From Geothrix edaphica (lineage in GTDB: Bacteria; Acidobacteriota; Holophagae; Holophagales; Holophagaceae): a DNA stretch of 64,000 nt. A program made the position numbers and the translations under genes. The DNA is taken from positions 1,178,001 through 1,242,000 of the forward strand of contig NZ_BSDC01000001.1 in the NCBI RefSeq assembly GCF_030268045.1, given 5' to 3'. Below, piece after piece: positions 35,948 to 42,955 of this stretch (the stretch's first letter is position 1; each line of letters opens with the position of its first letter). Under the pieces are notes generated by a model. It did not search any database. It saw only the letters and a list, made by a program, of their open reading frames with translations, and was not told the origin of the DNA.

Positions 35948-37474
35948 GTGGCATCCTTTGAGGGCACCCAGGAGGCGTTCATGGCCCAGCTCGACCGGCT
36001 GCTCTCGCACGTCATCTCCCGCGGTGGGTCCCGGCTCCACCTGGAAGCGGACCAGAAGCCCCGACTGGAGCTCAAGAGCGGGGAATTCGTGGACCTCCTG
36101 CCCAACCCCCTGCCTGCGGTGATGGTCGACGTGCTGGCGGGGGAGGTGGTTCCCGGCGGCATGAAGGCAGCCTGGCAGATGGAAGGGAAGGCCGAGTTCG
36201 AGCACGAGCTGGCCGGTGAGACCTTCCGGATCCGCCTGGGTCGTCATGGGGAGGTCCCGAACCTCGTCGCCGAATACCAGGGACCCACCGGCCCGCAGGC
36301 AGTGGCCGTCCCAGCCACCGCACCCGTTCCCGCCTCCAAGCAGGCCCCGAGACCCGGGGGGACCCACGGCCATCCCCTGGCCGAGCGCCTGTTCTCCGCC
36401 CTGCTGGCCCAGCAGGGTTCCGATCTCCACTGCACCTCCCTGGAGCCGCCCCTGGTCCGCGTCCATGGCGACATGAAGGAACTGGAAGGCTTCGGTCCGC
36501 TCGAACCGGCCACCATGCTGGAAATGATGGAGGCCGTGGCCACGCCGGCCGCCTGGCACCACTTCCAGGAGCGCCACGATGCCGATTTCGCCTACGCCTA
36601 CGAGGCGGGCGGCTGCCGGCTGCGTGTGAACTACTTCATGGATCGCGTGGGACCGGGTCTGGTCTGCCGCGTCATCCCCAATCAGATCCCGGATCCCGAC
36701 AAGCTGGGCCTGCCCGACCCCATCCGGCGACTCTGCGACCTGGCCAAGGGCCTGGTGCTGGTGACCGGCCCCACGGGTAGCGGCAAGTCCACCACCCTGG
36801 CGGCTATCATCGACCTGGCCAACCAGAAGCGCCACGACCACATCCTCACCATCGAGGACCCCATCGAGTTCGTGCATCCCCGCAAGGGCTGCCTCGTGAA
36901 TCAGCGCGAGGTGGGCACCCACACGGACAGCTTCAAGAGCGGCCTCCGCGCGGCCCTGCGGGAAGATCCCGACATCGTGATGGTCGGGGAGATGCGCGAT
37001 CTCGAGACCATCGCCATCGCCCTGGAGACCGCCATCACCGGCCATCTGGTCTTCGGCACCCTGCACACCAGCAGCGCCATCGGCACCATCGACCGCATCG
37101 TGGACCAGTTCCCCGCCGACCGGCAGCAGCAGATCCGCGTGATGCTCGCCGACGCCCTCAAGTGCGTGGTGAGCCAGACCCTGCTCAAGAAGATCGGCGG
37201 CGGCCGCATCGCGGCCCTGGAGACCCTCTTCATCAGCCCAGCCATCGCCAACCTCATCCGCGAAGGCAAGAACTTCCAGATCACCAGTGCCATGCAGACG
37301 GGCCGGAGCTATGGCCAGAAGCTGATGAACGATGCCCTGGTGGAGTTCATCAAGGACAAGAAGGTGGAGCCCATGGAGGCCTACCTCAAGTGTCCCGACA
37401 AGGAGAGCTTCATCGCGGCCTGCAAGCGGGCCGGCATCCCCTTCGATCTGAGGTTGGGCGAAGTCGAAGGATAG
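35948..37474 (+). CDS. PilT/PilU-like retraction ATPase with duplicated N-terminal domain
   Basis: 508 residues against about 345 for PilT. The C-terminal 370 residues are a complete Pil[20 protein letters not shown], Walker [10 protein letters not shown] near 277, Asp-box [10 protein letters not shown], Walker [13 protein letters not shown], His-box [18 protein letters not shown], and [10 protein letters not shown]. The extra N-terminal 130 residues contain a second, weaker copy of the PilT N domain ([19 protein letters not shown]), joined by an Ala/Pro linker. It probably powers type IV pilus retraction or a related machine; no pil genes are adjacent. The start is GTG 35948. Confidence 0.9.
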   Translation: MASFEGTQEAFMAQLDRLLSHVISRGGSRLHLEADQKPRLELKSGEFVDLLPNPLPAVMVDVLAGEVVPGGMKAAWQMEGKAEFEHELAGETFRIRLGRHGEVPNLVAEYQGPTGPQAVAVPATAPVPASKQAPRPGGTHGHPLAERLFSALLAQQGSDLHCTSLEPPLVRVHGDMKELEGFGPLEPATMLEMMEAVATPAAWHHFQERHDADFAYAYEAGGCRLRVNYFMDRVGPGLVCRVIPNQIPDPDKLGLPDPIRRLCDLAKGLVLVTGPTGSGKSTTLAAIIDLANQKRHDHILTIEDPIEFVHPRKGCLVNQREVGTHTDSFKSGLRAALREDPDIVMVGEMRDLETIAIALETAITGHLVFGTLHTSSAIGTIDRIVDQFPADRQQQIRVMLADALKCVVSQTLLKKIGGGRIAALETLFISPAIANLIREGKNFQITSAMQTGRSYGQKLMNDALVEFIKDKKVEPMEAYLKCPDKESFIAACKRAGIPFDLRLGEVEG

Positions 37475-37486
37475 GTCGGTCTCGAA

Positions 37487-37650
37487 AGGCCTTTGCGCCG
37501 GGTGGCCTGGCCCAGGGCCTATGCCTTCGACCGCCAGGACCTCTTCGCGACGCTCGACGACCTGACCCGGTGCGTGGCTTCCTCCTCCTCGACGGCGACC
37601 TGGATGCGGTCCGGTCCCATCCCCGCTTCCGGGAACTATTGGCAAGACTA
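37487..37650 (+). pseudogene. Possible frameshifted remnant of a TPR-protein C-terminus
   Basis: The 194-bp gap after the PilT-like gene has protein-like sequence in two frames. About 37505-37570 reads [19 protein letters not shown], and from 37573 in another frame [19 protein letters not shown] and ELLARL. In order, these look like the end of TPR-containing kinase or regulator proteins, whose tails typically end ...DPDLDPLRSDPRF... A small frameshift near 37571 would join them. No start or upstream part is present. Recognition is by eye only. Confidence 0.35.
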
Positions 37651-37670
37651 GAGGGTCGATCCCGACCCTC
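37651..37670. terminator. Short hairpin at the end of the polyprenyl synthase gene
   Basis: GAGGGTCG - ATCC - CGACCCTC, an 8-bp perfect stem overlapping the last bases of the convergent minus-strand gene. No T-run is present, so termination strength is doubtful. Confidence 0.4.
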
Positions 37671-38664
37671 ACTTGCTCCGTGACAGCAAAGCCTCCGGAA
37701 TGTCACGCAACAGGGCCCCGGTGTCGGCATCGCCGGCCACGGCCGCAAGCTGGGCCACGGCATTCTGGGAGGCCCTGTGGGCCAATCCGCGGGTTTCCGA
37801 GAGGGCGTCGTGCCGGGCGATGAGGGCGCGGAGCCGGGCCTCCTCGTCCGATGGGATGGGCACTTCCTCGCCCCGGTCCCAGATGGTGCGGATGAGGGTT
37901 CGGGCCTCATCCGGAGCCCTCTCCAGCAGGGTGAGCATGGGCAGGGTGAGCTTGCCCTCCCGCAGGTCGCTGAAGGCCGGCTTGCCCAGCTGCTCGCTGG
38001 TGGCGGTGTAGTCCAGCAGGTCATCCACCAGCTGGAAGGCGCGCCCCACCTCAAGGCCGTACTCGCGCATGGCCGTGCACTCGGCCAAGCTCCGGCCGGT
38101 GAGCACGGCGCCGGTCTCGGTACAGCCACTGAACAGGAGCGCGGTCTTCCGTTCCTGGATGTCGAAGTAGTCCTTGCGGCTGGTGTCCAGCTTGAAGAGG
38201 ACGTCGTTCTGGATGAGCTCGCCCTCGATCATGCGGGTGGTCACTTCCGCGAAGATCTCCATCATCCGCCAGCTCCGGCCGGCGATGGCCTCGTTCATGG
38301 CCACCAGGTAGAGCAGATCCCCGAAGAGCACCGTCAGGGTGTTGCCCCAGAGCCGATTGAGGGTGGGCATCCCCCGGCGCAGCTGGGCGTGATCGATGAC
38401 ATCATCGTGCACCAGGGTGGCGGTGTGGATCAGCTCGAAGACGGCTCCGAAGCGCACGTCCTCATCGTTGGGCACACCGCAGAACCGGGACGACAGCATC
38501 ACCAGGGCCGGCCGGAGACGCTTGCCCTGGCCTCCGCGAACATGGTCCGCCAGCTTCTGGACCACCTCCACGTCGCTCTGCAGGATGCGCTGCAGTTCCG
38601 CCTCCACGCCCGCCAGCTTGGGGGCGATGGGGAGGAAGTAGCGGGAGAGGTCGAGTCGCGACAC
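37669..38664 (-). CDS. All-trans polyprenyl diphosphate synthase
   Basis: 331 residues, trans-isoprenyl diphosphate synthase fold. [11 protein letters not shown], the first Asp-rich motif [15 protein letters not shown] near 86 and the second, [12 protein letters not shown] near 212. Short-chain FPP synthases carry bulky residues before DDxxD; here the TATLV stretch is permissive, as in octaprenyl/heptaprenyl enzymes that make the quinone side chain. The exact chain length is not decided. It lies 1 bp after the yajQ gene on the same strand, so the two are coupled. Confidence 0.92.
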   Translation of the reverse strand: MSRLDLSRYFLPIAPKLAGVEAELQRILQSDVEVVQKLADHVRGGQGKRLRPALVMLSSRFCGVPNDEDVRFGAVFELIHTATLVHDDVIDHAQLRRGMPTLNRLWGNTLTVLFGDLLYLVAMNEAIAGRSWRMMEIFAEVTTRMIEGELIQNDVLFKLDTSRKDYFDIQERKTALLFSGCTETGAVLTGRSLAECTAMREYGLEVGRAFQLVDDLLDYTATSEQLGKPAFSDLREGKLTLPMLTLLERAPDEARTLIRTIWDRGEEVPIPSDEEARLRALIARHDALSETRGLAHRASQNAVAQLAAVAGDADTGALLRDIPEALLSRSK

Positions 38665-38665
38665 G

Positions 38666-39163
38666 TCAGCCCCGGTAGTTGGTGAACTGAAGGTCCAGAC
38701 CCTGGTCGTCCTTCTTGAAGAGGGCGATGACTTCCTGCAGGTCGTCGCGGCTCTTGCCGCTCACCCGGAGCTGGTCGCCCTGGATGCTGGCCTGGACCTT
38801 GATCTTGGCGTCCTTGACGGCCTTGATGAGCCCCTTGGCCTTCTCCACGGGAATGCCCTGGTGGATGGTGACCTCCTGGCGGACGGTGCCCTTGGTGGCG
38901 GGTTCGATCTTGCCGTATTCCATGCTGCGGATGCTCACGCCGCGCTTGTGCAGCTTGGTCTGCAGCACATCGATGACGGCCTTGAGCTTCACCTCGTCAT
39001 CGCTGTTGAGCACCAGCACCTTGTCGTCCTTGAGCTCGATCTTGGATACCGAGCCCTTGAAGTCGTAGCGCTGGCCAATCTCCTTCATGGCCTGGGAGAC
39101 GGCGTTCTTCACCTCGTCCAGGTCCACCTTGCACACCACGTCAAAAGAACATTCGCTGGCCAT
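38666..39163 (-). CDS. yajQ: YajQ family nucleotide-binding protein
   Basis: 165 residues from the ATG at 39163 (MASECSFDVV), with GAGGAG 5 nt upstream; an in-frame GTG two codons earlier is less likely. Family hallmarks are SFDVVCKVDLDEVKNAV, RYDFKGSVSKIEL, IEPATKGTVRQEV and the C-terminal LDLQFTNYRG. UPF0234 proteins bind nucleic acid or nucleotides, and c-di-GMP binding is reported for some members. Likely in one transcript with the polyprenyl synthase. Confidence 0.95.
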   Translation of the reverse strand: MASECSFDVVCKVDLDEVKNAVSQAMKEIGQRYDFKGSVSKIELKDDKVLVLNSDDEVKLKAVIDVLQTKLHKRGVSIRSMEYGKIEPATKGTVRQEVTIHQGIPVEKAKGLIKAVKDAKIKVQASIQGDQLRVSGKSRDDLQEVIALFKKDDQGLDLQFTNYRG

Positions 39164-39228
39164 GGGCACTCCTCATCCGGATACACCTTTCAGACTAGCG
39201 CTTTGCCTTGGCTTAGGAAAAGGCCGAG

Positions 39229-39305
39229 ACAGGATTAACAGGATGAAAAGCCGGATGAACAGGATGGGTGCAGCGTTGTGCTTCTTTTGGATCCTGTTAA
39301 TCCTG
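39229..39305. repeat. Inverted repeat of AACAGGAT-type units overlapping the Nudix stop
   Basis: CAGGATTAACAGGAT (39230-39244) and ATCCTGTTAATCCTG (39291-39305) are perfect 15-bp reverse complements 46 bp apart; a further GAACAGGATG lies at about 39257. The right arm contains the stop codon of the Nudix gene, so the repeat formed or replaced that gene's 3' end. It is a possible terminator for the Nudix transcript. Confidence 0.75.
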
Positions 39306-39926
39306 CCCCCGCTTTTCACCCGAGCCCTCCAGCCGCTCTCGCAGCGCGGGCCAACCTTCCCAGAGGCTCAGAAGCTGGAAGGCGGACAGCACCAGGGCGT
39401 GGTGGACCTCCCCCTGGCGCATGCGGGCCTGCCATTCAGACCAGGAGCAGGCCCAGACCTGCAGTTCCTCGGCGGGATCCAACTCCAGGTCTCCCTGGAG
39501 CTCGCAATCCAGGGCCAGGAAGCTATGGCAGCGGTTGTTCTGGGTGGCCGGGTTCGGGGTGCAGGAGCCCAGCGGAACCCAGCGGTCAGAGACGAACCCG
39601 GTCTCCTCCCGGAGCTCCCGCCGAGCGGCCGCTTCCGGGATCTCGCCCCCATCGCAGCCCCCGCCCGGGATCTCCAGGGTGGAGGCGTCGATGCCGTGCC
39701 GGAACTGCTCAACCACCAGCAGGTCGCCCTCCCGGGTGAAGGCCACCACGTTCACCCAGTCGGGCCCCTGGAGGCGGTAGAAGGCATGCTGGCGGCCGGT
39801 ATGGGGGCTCCGCCGCTGGGCCACGATCTGCCGGAAGAGGCGGGAATCCTGCCGCACACTCTCGGATTCCTGGGTCCAGGCCGCGTTCGGGTCGAAGCCT
39901 TCCGGGTGGCGGTGCAGGAGCCGCAT
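39297..39926 (-). CDS. Nudix hydrolase (ADP-ribose pyrophosphatase-like)
   Basis: 209 residues from ATG 39926. The Nudix box reads GGEIPEAAARRELREETGF near 113-131 with its G-x5-E-x7-REUxEExGU pattern complete, preceded by LLVVEQFRHGIDASTLEIPGG as in ADP-ribose/nucleoside-diphosphate-sugar hydrolases. The tail SGEKRGQD lies within an inverted repeat, so the native C-terminus may have been altered. The start overlaps the rhodanese stop by 1 nt, making it the third gene of the udk operon. Confidence 0.88.
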   Translation of the reverse strand: MRLLHRHPEGFDPNAAWTQESESVRQDSRLFRQIVAQRRSPHTGRQHAFYRLQGPDWVNVVAFTREGDLLVVEQFRHGIDASTLEIPGGGCDGGEIPEAAARRELREETGFVSDRWVPLGSCTPNPATQNNRCHSFLALDCELQGDLELDPAEELQVWACSWSEWQARMRQGEVHHALVLSAFQLLSLWEGWPALRERLEGSGEKRGQD

Positions 39927-40243
39927 CAGTACCTCGGAATGGATGGATCCAGGCGGCTGTAGGCGTCGATGCCACCGGCCAGGTGGGCCAGATCCCGGAA
40001 GCCCGCACCCTGGAGGAACCGCACGGCATAGAGGCTGCGGGTGCCGTGGTGGCAATAGGCGGCCACGGGCCGGGCGGGGTCCAGCTCCGCCACCCGCTCC
40101 GCCAGCTCGCCCAGGGGGATGAGGATGGCGCCGGGGATCCGCGCCAGGTCGTATTCCCACTGTTCCCGCACGTCGAGGCGCTGAACCGTTTCCGGAAGGT
40201 CCCGGTAGGTTTCGGCTGACAGATGGATACCGTTCTCAAACAC
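39926..40243 (-). CDS. Rhodanese-like sulfurtransferase, single domain
   Basis: 105 residues, GTG start at 40243 overlapping the udk stop by 8 nt, the same geometry as trpF/trpB. VQRLDVREQWEYDLARIPGA and the active-site loop AAYCHHGTRS with the nucleophilic Cys near 64 mark a GlpE/PspE-type rhodanese. It would transfer sulfane sulfur to thiol acceptors; the partner is unknown. An upstream open extension lies inside udk and is rejected. Confidence 0.87.
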   Translation of the reverse strand: MFENGIHLSAETYRDLPETVQRLDVREQWEYDLARIPGAILIPLGELAERVAELDPARPVAAYCHHGTRSLYAVRFLQGAGFRDLAHLAGGIDAYSRLDPSIPRY

Positions 40244-40889
40244 GCTGAGGTTCTCCCTGATCCAGCACGCGGCTGCAGATGTGGCGGGTGATGACGTCCA
40301 GAGCCGTGCGGTTCTCCACACCTGTCGGGACGATGAGATCGGCCCAGCGCTTGCTGGGTTCCACGAACTCCAGGTGCATGGGGCGGACGCTCTGTTCGTA
40401 CTGGTCCATGACGCTCTCGAGGCTGCGGCCCCGCTCCCGGGTGTCCCGCCGGATGCGGCGGAGGATGCGGATGTCGGCATCCGTGTCCACGAACACCTTC
40501 ATGTCCAGCTGGTCGCGCAGCTCCGGCAGCGCGAAGAGCAGCAGCCCCTCCAGGATCACCACCTGTCCCGGCGGCACGGATTCCTCCCAGCCGGTGCGGT
40601 CGGAGATGGTGAAATCGTAGGTGGGCTTGCGGATGCTCTCGCCGCGATGGAGGGCCGCCAGGTGGGCGGCCATGAGGTCCAGGTCGAAGGCGTGCGGATG
40701 GTCCCAGTTCACGGGCAGGCTGCCGAAGCGGGATTTCACCAGTTCCAGCGGGGCGTAGTAGGCGTCCATGTCCAGGAGGAGCGTGGCCACCGAGCGTCGC
40801 CGCAGGCGCTTCACCAGCTCCGCGGCCACGGACGTCTTCCCGCTGCCGGAGCCCCCCACGATGCCCACCAGCATCGGCCTGTCGGTCAT
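40236..40889 (-). CDS. udk: Uridine kinase
   Basis: Phosphorylates uridine/cytidine in pyrimidine salvage. The 217-residue protein has the P-loop GIVGGSGSGKTSVAAEL at 9-25, LLDMDAYYAPLE, NWDHPHAFD, and the PTYDFTISDRT nucleoside site near 89, followed by VVILEGLLLFALPELRD and RRIRRDTRERGRS (lid). All catalytic elements are present. First gene of a udk - rhodanese - Nudix operon with overlapping ends, divergent from the GspG-like lipoprotein. Confidence 0.93.
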   Translation of the reverse strand: MTDRPMLVGIVGGSGSGKTSVAAELVKRLRRRSVATLLLDMDAYYAPLELVKSRFGSLPVNWDHPHAFDLDLMAAHLAALHRGESIRKPTYDFTISDRTGWEESVPPGQVVILEGLLLFALPELRDQLDMKVFVDTDADIRILRRIRRDTRERGRSLESVMDQYEQSVRPMHLEFVEPSKRWADLIVPTGVENRTALDVITRHICSRVLDQGEPQRV

Positions 40890-40942
40890 GTGCCCCCCTT
40901 TCCTCCATCCTAACGTCCCACGCCTCTGCTAAGGTTCATGCC

Positions 40943-41566
40943 ATGCATCGCACGCGCTTCGCCCCAGCCCTGGCCCTTCTCACGCTCCTGGCCGGATGCA
41001 GCTCCGAAGATCCCAGGCTGCCCGGAAACCTCTACGAGGAGGCCCGCAAGCTGAACCTGGAGGGCCGGAGCCTGGAGGCCCGGGCGATGATGAAGCAGCT
41101 GGTGGATCGCTACCCGGACACCGAGGCCGCCCGCCAGGCCACCCGGGACCTGTTCCTCATCGAGGCCTTCGTGAGCCGGGACCTGGCGGACCGCCAGAAG
41201 CAGGTGCGGGCGGCCCTCAAGCGGATCACCGACGCCCTGATACGCTACCGGACCAAGACTGGGGAGTACCCGGAGTCGCTGCAGGGACTGGTGCCCGAGT
41301 ATCTGGAGCAGGTGCCCGAGGCCCCCTGGGGCCATCCGTTCCTCTACCGGCCCTATGTCACCCGCCCGGTGGAGGAAGTCCAGGTCAAGCGCGGCCCGGT
41401 CCGGCAGAAGTTCAACACCAAGCTTGATGGCTACTACCTGGCCTGCCTCGGCACCGACGGTGTCCCCGGCGGCGAGGGGCTCGCCGGCGACATCCTCATC
41501 AAGGACGGCGCCCCCTGGACCGATGGCCCCTTCCCGCCCGTGCCCCAGCCGCAGCCCCTTCGCTAA
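40943..41566 (+). CDS. Lipoprotein with a pseudopilin-G-like C-terminal region
   Basis: 207 residues. Signal peptide with lipobox LLAGC, mature N-terminus Cys19. Residues about 25-75 form TPR-like helices (LEARAMMKQLVDRYPDTEAARQ). The C-terminal part RITDALIRYRTKTGEYPES, LVPEYLEQVPEAPWGHPFLY and YYLACLGTDGVPGGEG resembles the soluble domain of type II secretion pseudopilin GspG, including the GxDGxxGG calcium-loop style motif. It lacks the N-methylated pilin helix, so it is not a pilin itself. Role unknown, outer-membrane or periplasmic. Confidence 0.75.
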   Translation: MHRTRFAPALALLTLLAGCSSEDPRLPGNLYEEARKLNLEGRSLEARAMMKQLVDRYPDTEAARQATRDLFLIEAFVSRDLADRQKQVRAALKRITDALIRYRTKTGEYPESLQGLVPEYLEQVPEAPWGHPFLYRPYVTRPVEEVQVKRGPVRQKFNTKLDGYYLACLGTDGVPGGEGLAGDILIKDGAPWTDGPFPPVPQPQPLR

Positions 41567-41614
41567 GGTTCCAACCAGCCGTGCACCAAGCTGCGCCCGT
41601 TCGTGCGCAGCAAT

Positions 41615-41641
41615 CAAAATGCGGCCCATGGCCGCATTTTG
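41615..41641. terminator. Bidirectional terminator between the GspG-like gene and tdh
   Basis: CAAAATGCGGCC - CAT - GGCCGCATTTTG, perfect 12-bp arms with a 3-nt loop and A4/T4 at the stem base. It lies between the convergent stops at 41566 and 41663. Confidence 0.85.
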
Positions 41642-41662
41642 CAGGTGCCTCAAGGCAAGAAG

Positions 41663-42694
41663 CTACTTGACGCCCCAATCGAGGATCACCTTCCCGCTCT
41701 GCCCGCTGCGCATCGCATCGAAGCCCTTCTGGAAGTCGTCGATGCCGAAGCGGTGGGTGATGACGGGGGTGATGTCCAGGCCGCTCTGGACCATGGCGGC
41801 CATCTTGTACCAAGTCTCGAACATCTCGCGTCCGTAGATCCCCTTCAGGATCAACCCTTTGAAGATCACCTGGCTCCAGTCGATGGCGCAGTCGCCGGGG
41901 AGGATGCCCAGCAGGGCCACGCGGCCGCCATGGTGCATGGCCTCGAGCAGGGACTCGAAGGCGTTGCGATTGCCGCTCATCTCCAGGCCCACGTCGAAGC
42001 CCTCGGTCATCCCCAGGTCCTTCATCACCTCTGGGAGGCTCTTCTTCATGGGATTCACGGCCACGGTGGCACCCATCTTCCGGGCCAGATCCAGGCGGTA
42101 CTCGTTCACGTCCGTGATGACGATGTGTCGGGCGCCCACGTGCTTGGCGATGGCCACAGCCATGATGCCGATGGGGCCCGCCCCCGTGATCAGCACGTCC
42201 TCGCCCACCATGTCGAAGCTGAGGGCCGTGTGGGCGGCGTTGCCGTAGGGGTCGAAGATGGAGGCCACCTCGTCCGGGACGTTGTCGGGCACCTTGAAGA
42301 CGTTGAAGGCGGGAATGGACAGGTATTCGGCGAAAGAGCCCGTGCGGTTCACGCCGACGCCCACGGTGTTCCGGCAGAGGTGGCGCTTGCCCGCCCGGCA
42401 GTTCCGGCAGTGGCCGCAGGTGATGTGGCCCTCGCCGCTCACCCGGTCGCCGGGCTTGTAGCCTTCGACCTCGGCGCCCACCCGCTCGATGATGCCGAAG
42501 TACTCGTGGCCCACCACCATGGGCACGGGAATGGTCTTCTGGGCCCAGTCGTCCCAGTTGTAGATGTGCACGTCCGTGCCGCAGATGGCGCTCTTGTGGA
42601 CCCGGATCAGCACATCGTTGGGGCCCACTTCGGGCATGGGCGCCTCGCCCATCCAGATGCCTTCCTCGCGCTTGGTCTTCAACAGGGCTTTCAT
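41663..42694 (-). CDS. tdh: L-threonine 3-dehydrogenase
   Basis: NAD-dependent oxidation of threonine to 2-amino-3-ketobutyrate. 343 residues of the zinc medium-chain dehydrogenase family: [18 protein letters not shown] with the catalytic-zinc Cys near 39, [12 protein letters not shown], structural zinc Cys in [15 protein letters not shown] near 98-112, and Rossmann [13 protein letters not shown] near 171. The product is used by Kbl, whose gene lies 3.9 kb away on the same strand instead of adjacent. GGAGGC precedes the ATG. A -10-like TATAAC in the asnB leader region (antisense) could be its promoter. Confidence 0.95.
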   Translation of the reverse strand: MKALLKTKREEGIWMGEAPMPEVGPNDVLIRVHKSAICGTDVHIYNWDDWAQKTIPVPMVVGHEYFGIIERVGAEVEGYKPGDRVSGEGHITCGHCRNCRAGKRHLCRNTVGVGVNRTGSFAEYLSIPAFNVFKVPDNVPDEVASIFDPYGNAAHTALSFDMVGEDVLITGAGPIGIMAVAIAKHVGARHIVITDVNEYRLDLARKMGATVAVNPMKKSLPEVMKDLGMTEGFDVGLEMSGNRNAFESLLEAMHHGGRVALLGILPGDCAIDWSQVIFKGLILKGIYGREMFETWYKMAAMVQSGLDITPVITHRFGIDDFQKGFDAMRSGQSGKVILDWGVK

Positions 42695-42756
42695 GGCGCC
42701 TCCAACCGCACCATTTCATCATCAACATCAAGACTGGCCAACTTAGCCTTCCGCCC

Positions 42757-42784
42757 TTGACGATTCGTGAAGACAACCGATAAG
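42757..42784 (+). promoter_or_regulatory. Promoter of the asnB leader transcript
   Basis: TTGACG (42757-42762, 5/6), 16-bp spacer, GATAAG (42779-42784, 4/6), predicting a start near 42791, 11 nt before the leader-peptide ATG. tdh is divergent, so this is the only obvious driver of asnB. Confidence 0.6.
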
Positions 42785-42801
42785 GTTCTCCCAGGCGTTA
42801 T

Positions 42802-42888
42802 ATGACCAATCCCTCTCTGCGGTCCAACCGCAATATCAATCGGCTCCCTCGCGCGAATCGCGCGTGGGCCGGAGAGGGTCTCACCTAG
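42802..42888 (+). CDS. Asparagine-rich leader peptide of asnB (28 aa)
   Basis: ATG 42802 to TAG 42886-42888, with CAGG upstream. Asn occurs at residues 3, 9, 11, 13 and 19 (core SNRNINRLPRANRA): five of 28, four of them AAT, whereas neighbouring genes use mostly C/G-ending codons. It lies between a promoter and a terminator directly before asparagine synthetase, the position of an attenuator leader ORF. Its codons overlap the sequence that can form the antiterminator (42852-42860). I know of no described homologue. The reading relies on composition and position, not on homology. Confidence 0.7.
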   Translation: MTNPSLRSNRNINRLPRANRAWAGEGLT

Positions 42889-42908
42889 ACACCTGAATTC
42901 CCGGACCA

Positions 42909-42945
42909 CCCCGATTCGCGAAAGCGGATCGGGGTTTTTTCTTTT
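42909..42945 (+). terminator. asnB attenuator: intrinsic terminator abutting the asnB start
   Basis: CCCCGATTCGC - GAAA - GCGGATCGGGG (42909-42934, 11 bp with one G-U pair) followed by TTTTTTCTTTT, ending one base before the asnB ribosome-binding site (GGAG at 42946). No plus-strand gene other than the leader ORF lies upstream, so its purpose must be premature termination of asnB mRNA. Its 5' arm CGATTCGCG (42912-42920) is the exact complement of CGCGAATCG (42852-42860) inside the leader ORF, giving a 9-bp antiterminator that excludes the terminator. Confidence 0.88.
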
Positions 42946-42955
42946 GGAGCAGGCC

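Noticed and set aside
35873-37672. Upstream extension of the sucC reading frame to 985 codons
   Set aside because: The extension is antisense to the PilT-like gene, while sucC starts with the family's [12 protein letters not shown] at 35872.
42811-42878. Three-way-junction RNA before asnB (CCCTCTC/GAGAGGG with two inner hairpins), first read as a riboswitch aptamer
   Set aside because: The same bases form a Shine-Dalgarno-preceded ORF with five Asn codons upstream of asparagine synthetase, and its inner hairpin supplies the antiterminator strand. A leader-peptide attenuator explains more, and no known aptamer consensus was recognised.
42691-42879. Minus-strand ORF ending in an ATGA overlap with tdh (...[13 protein letters not shown])
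   Set aside because: It is antisense to the asnB leader peptide and uses codons unlike the other genes here; it has no convincing start. The low G+C of the stretch is accounted for by the Asn leader on the plus strand.
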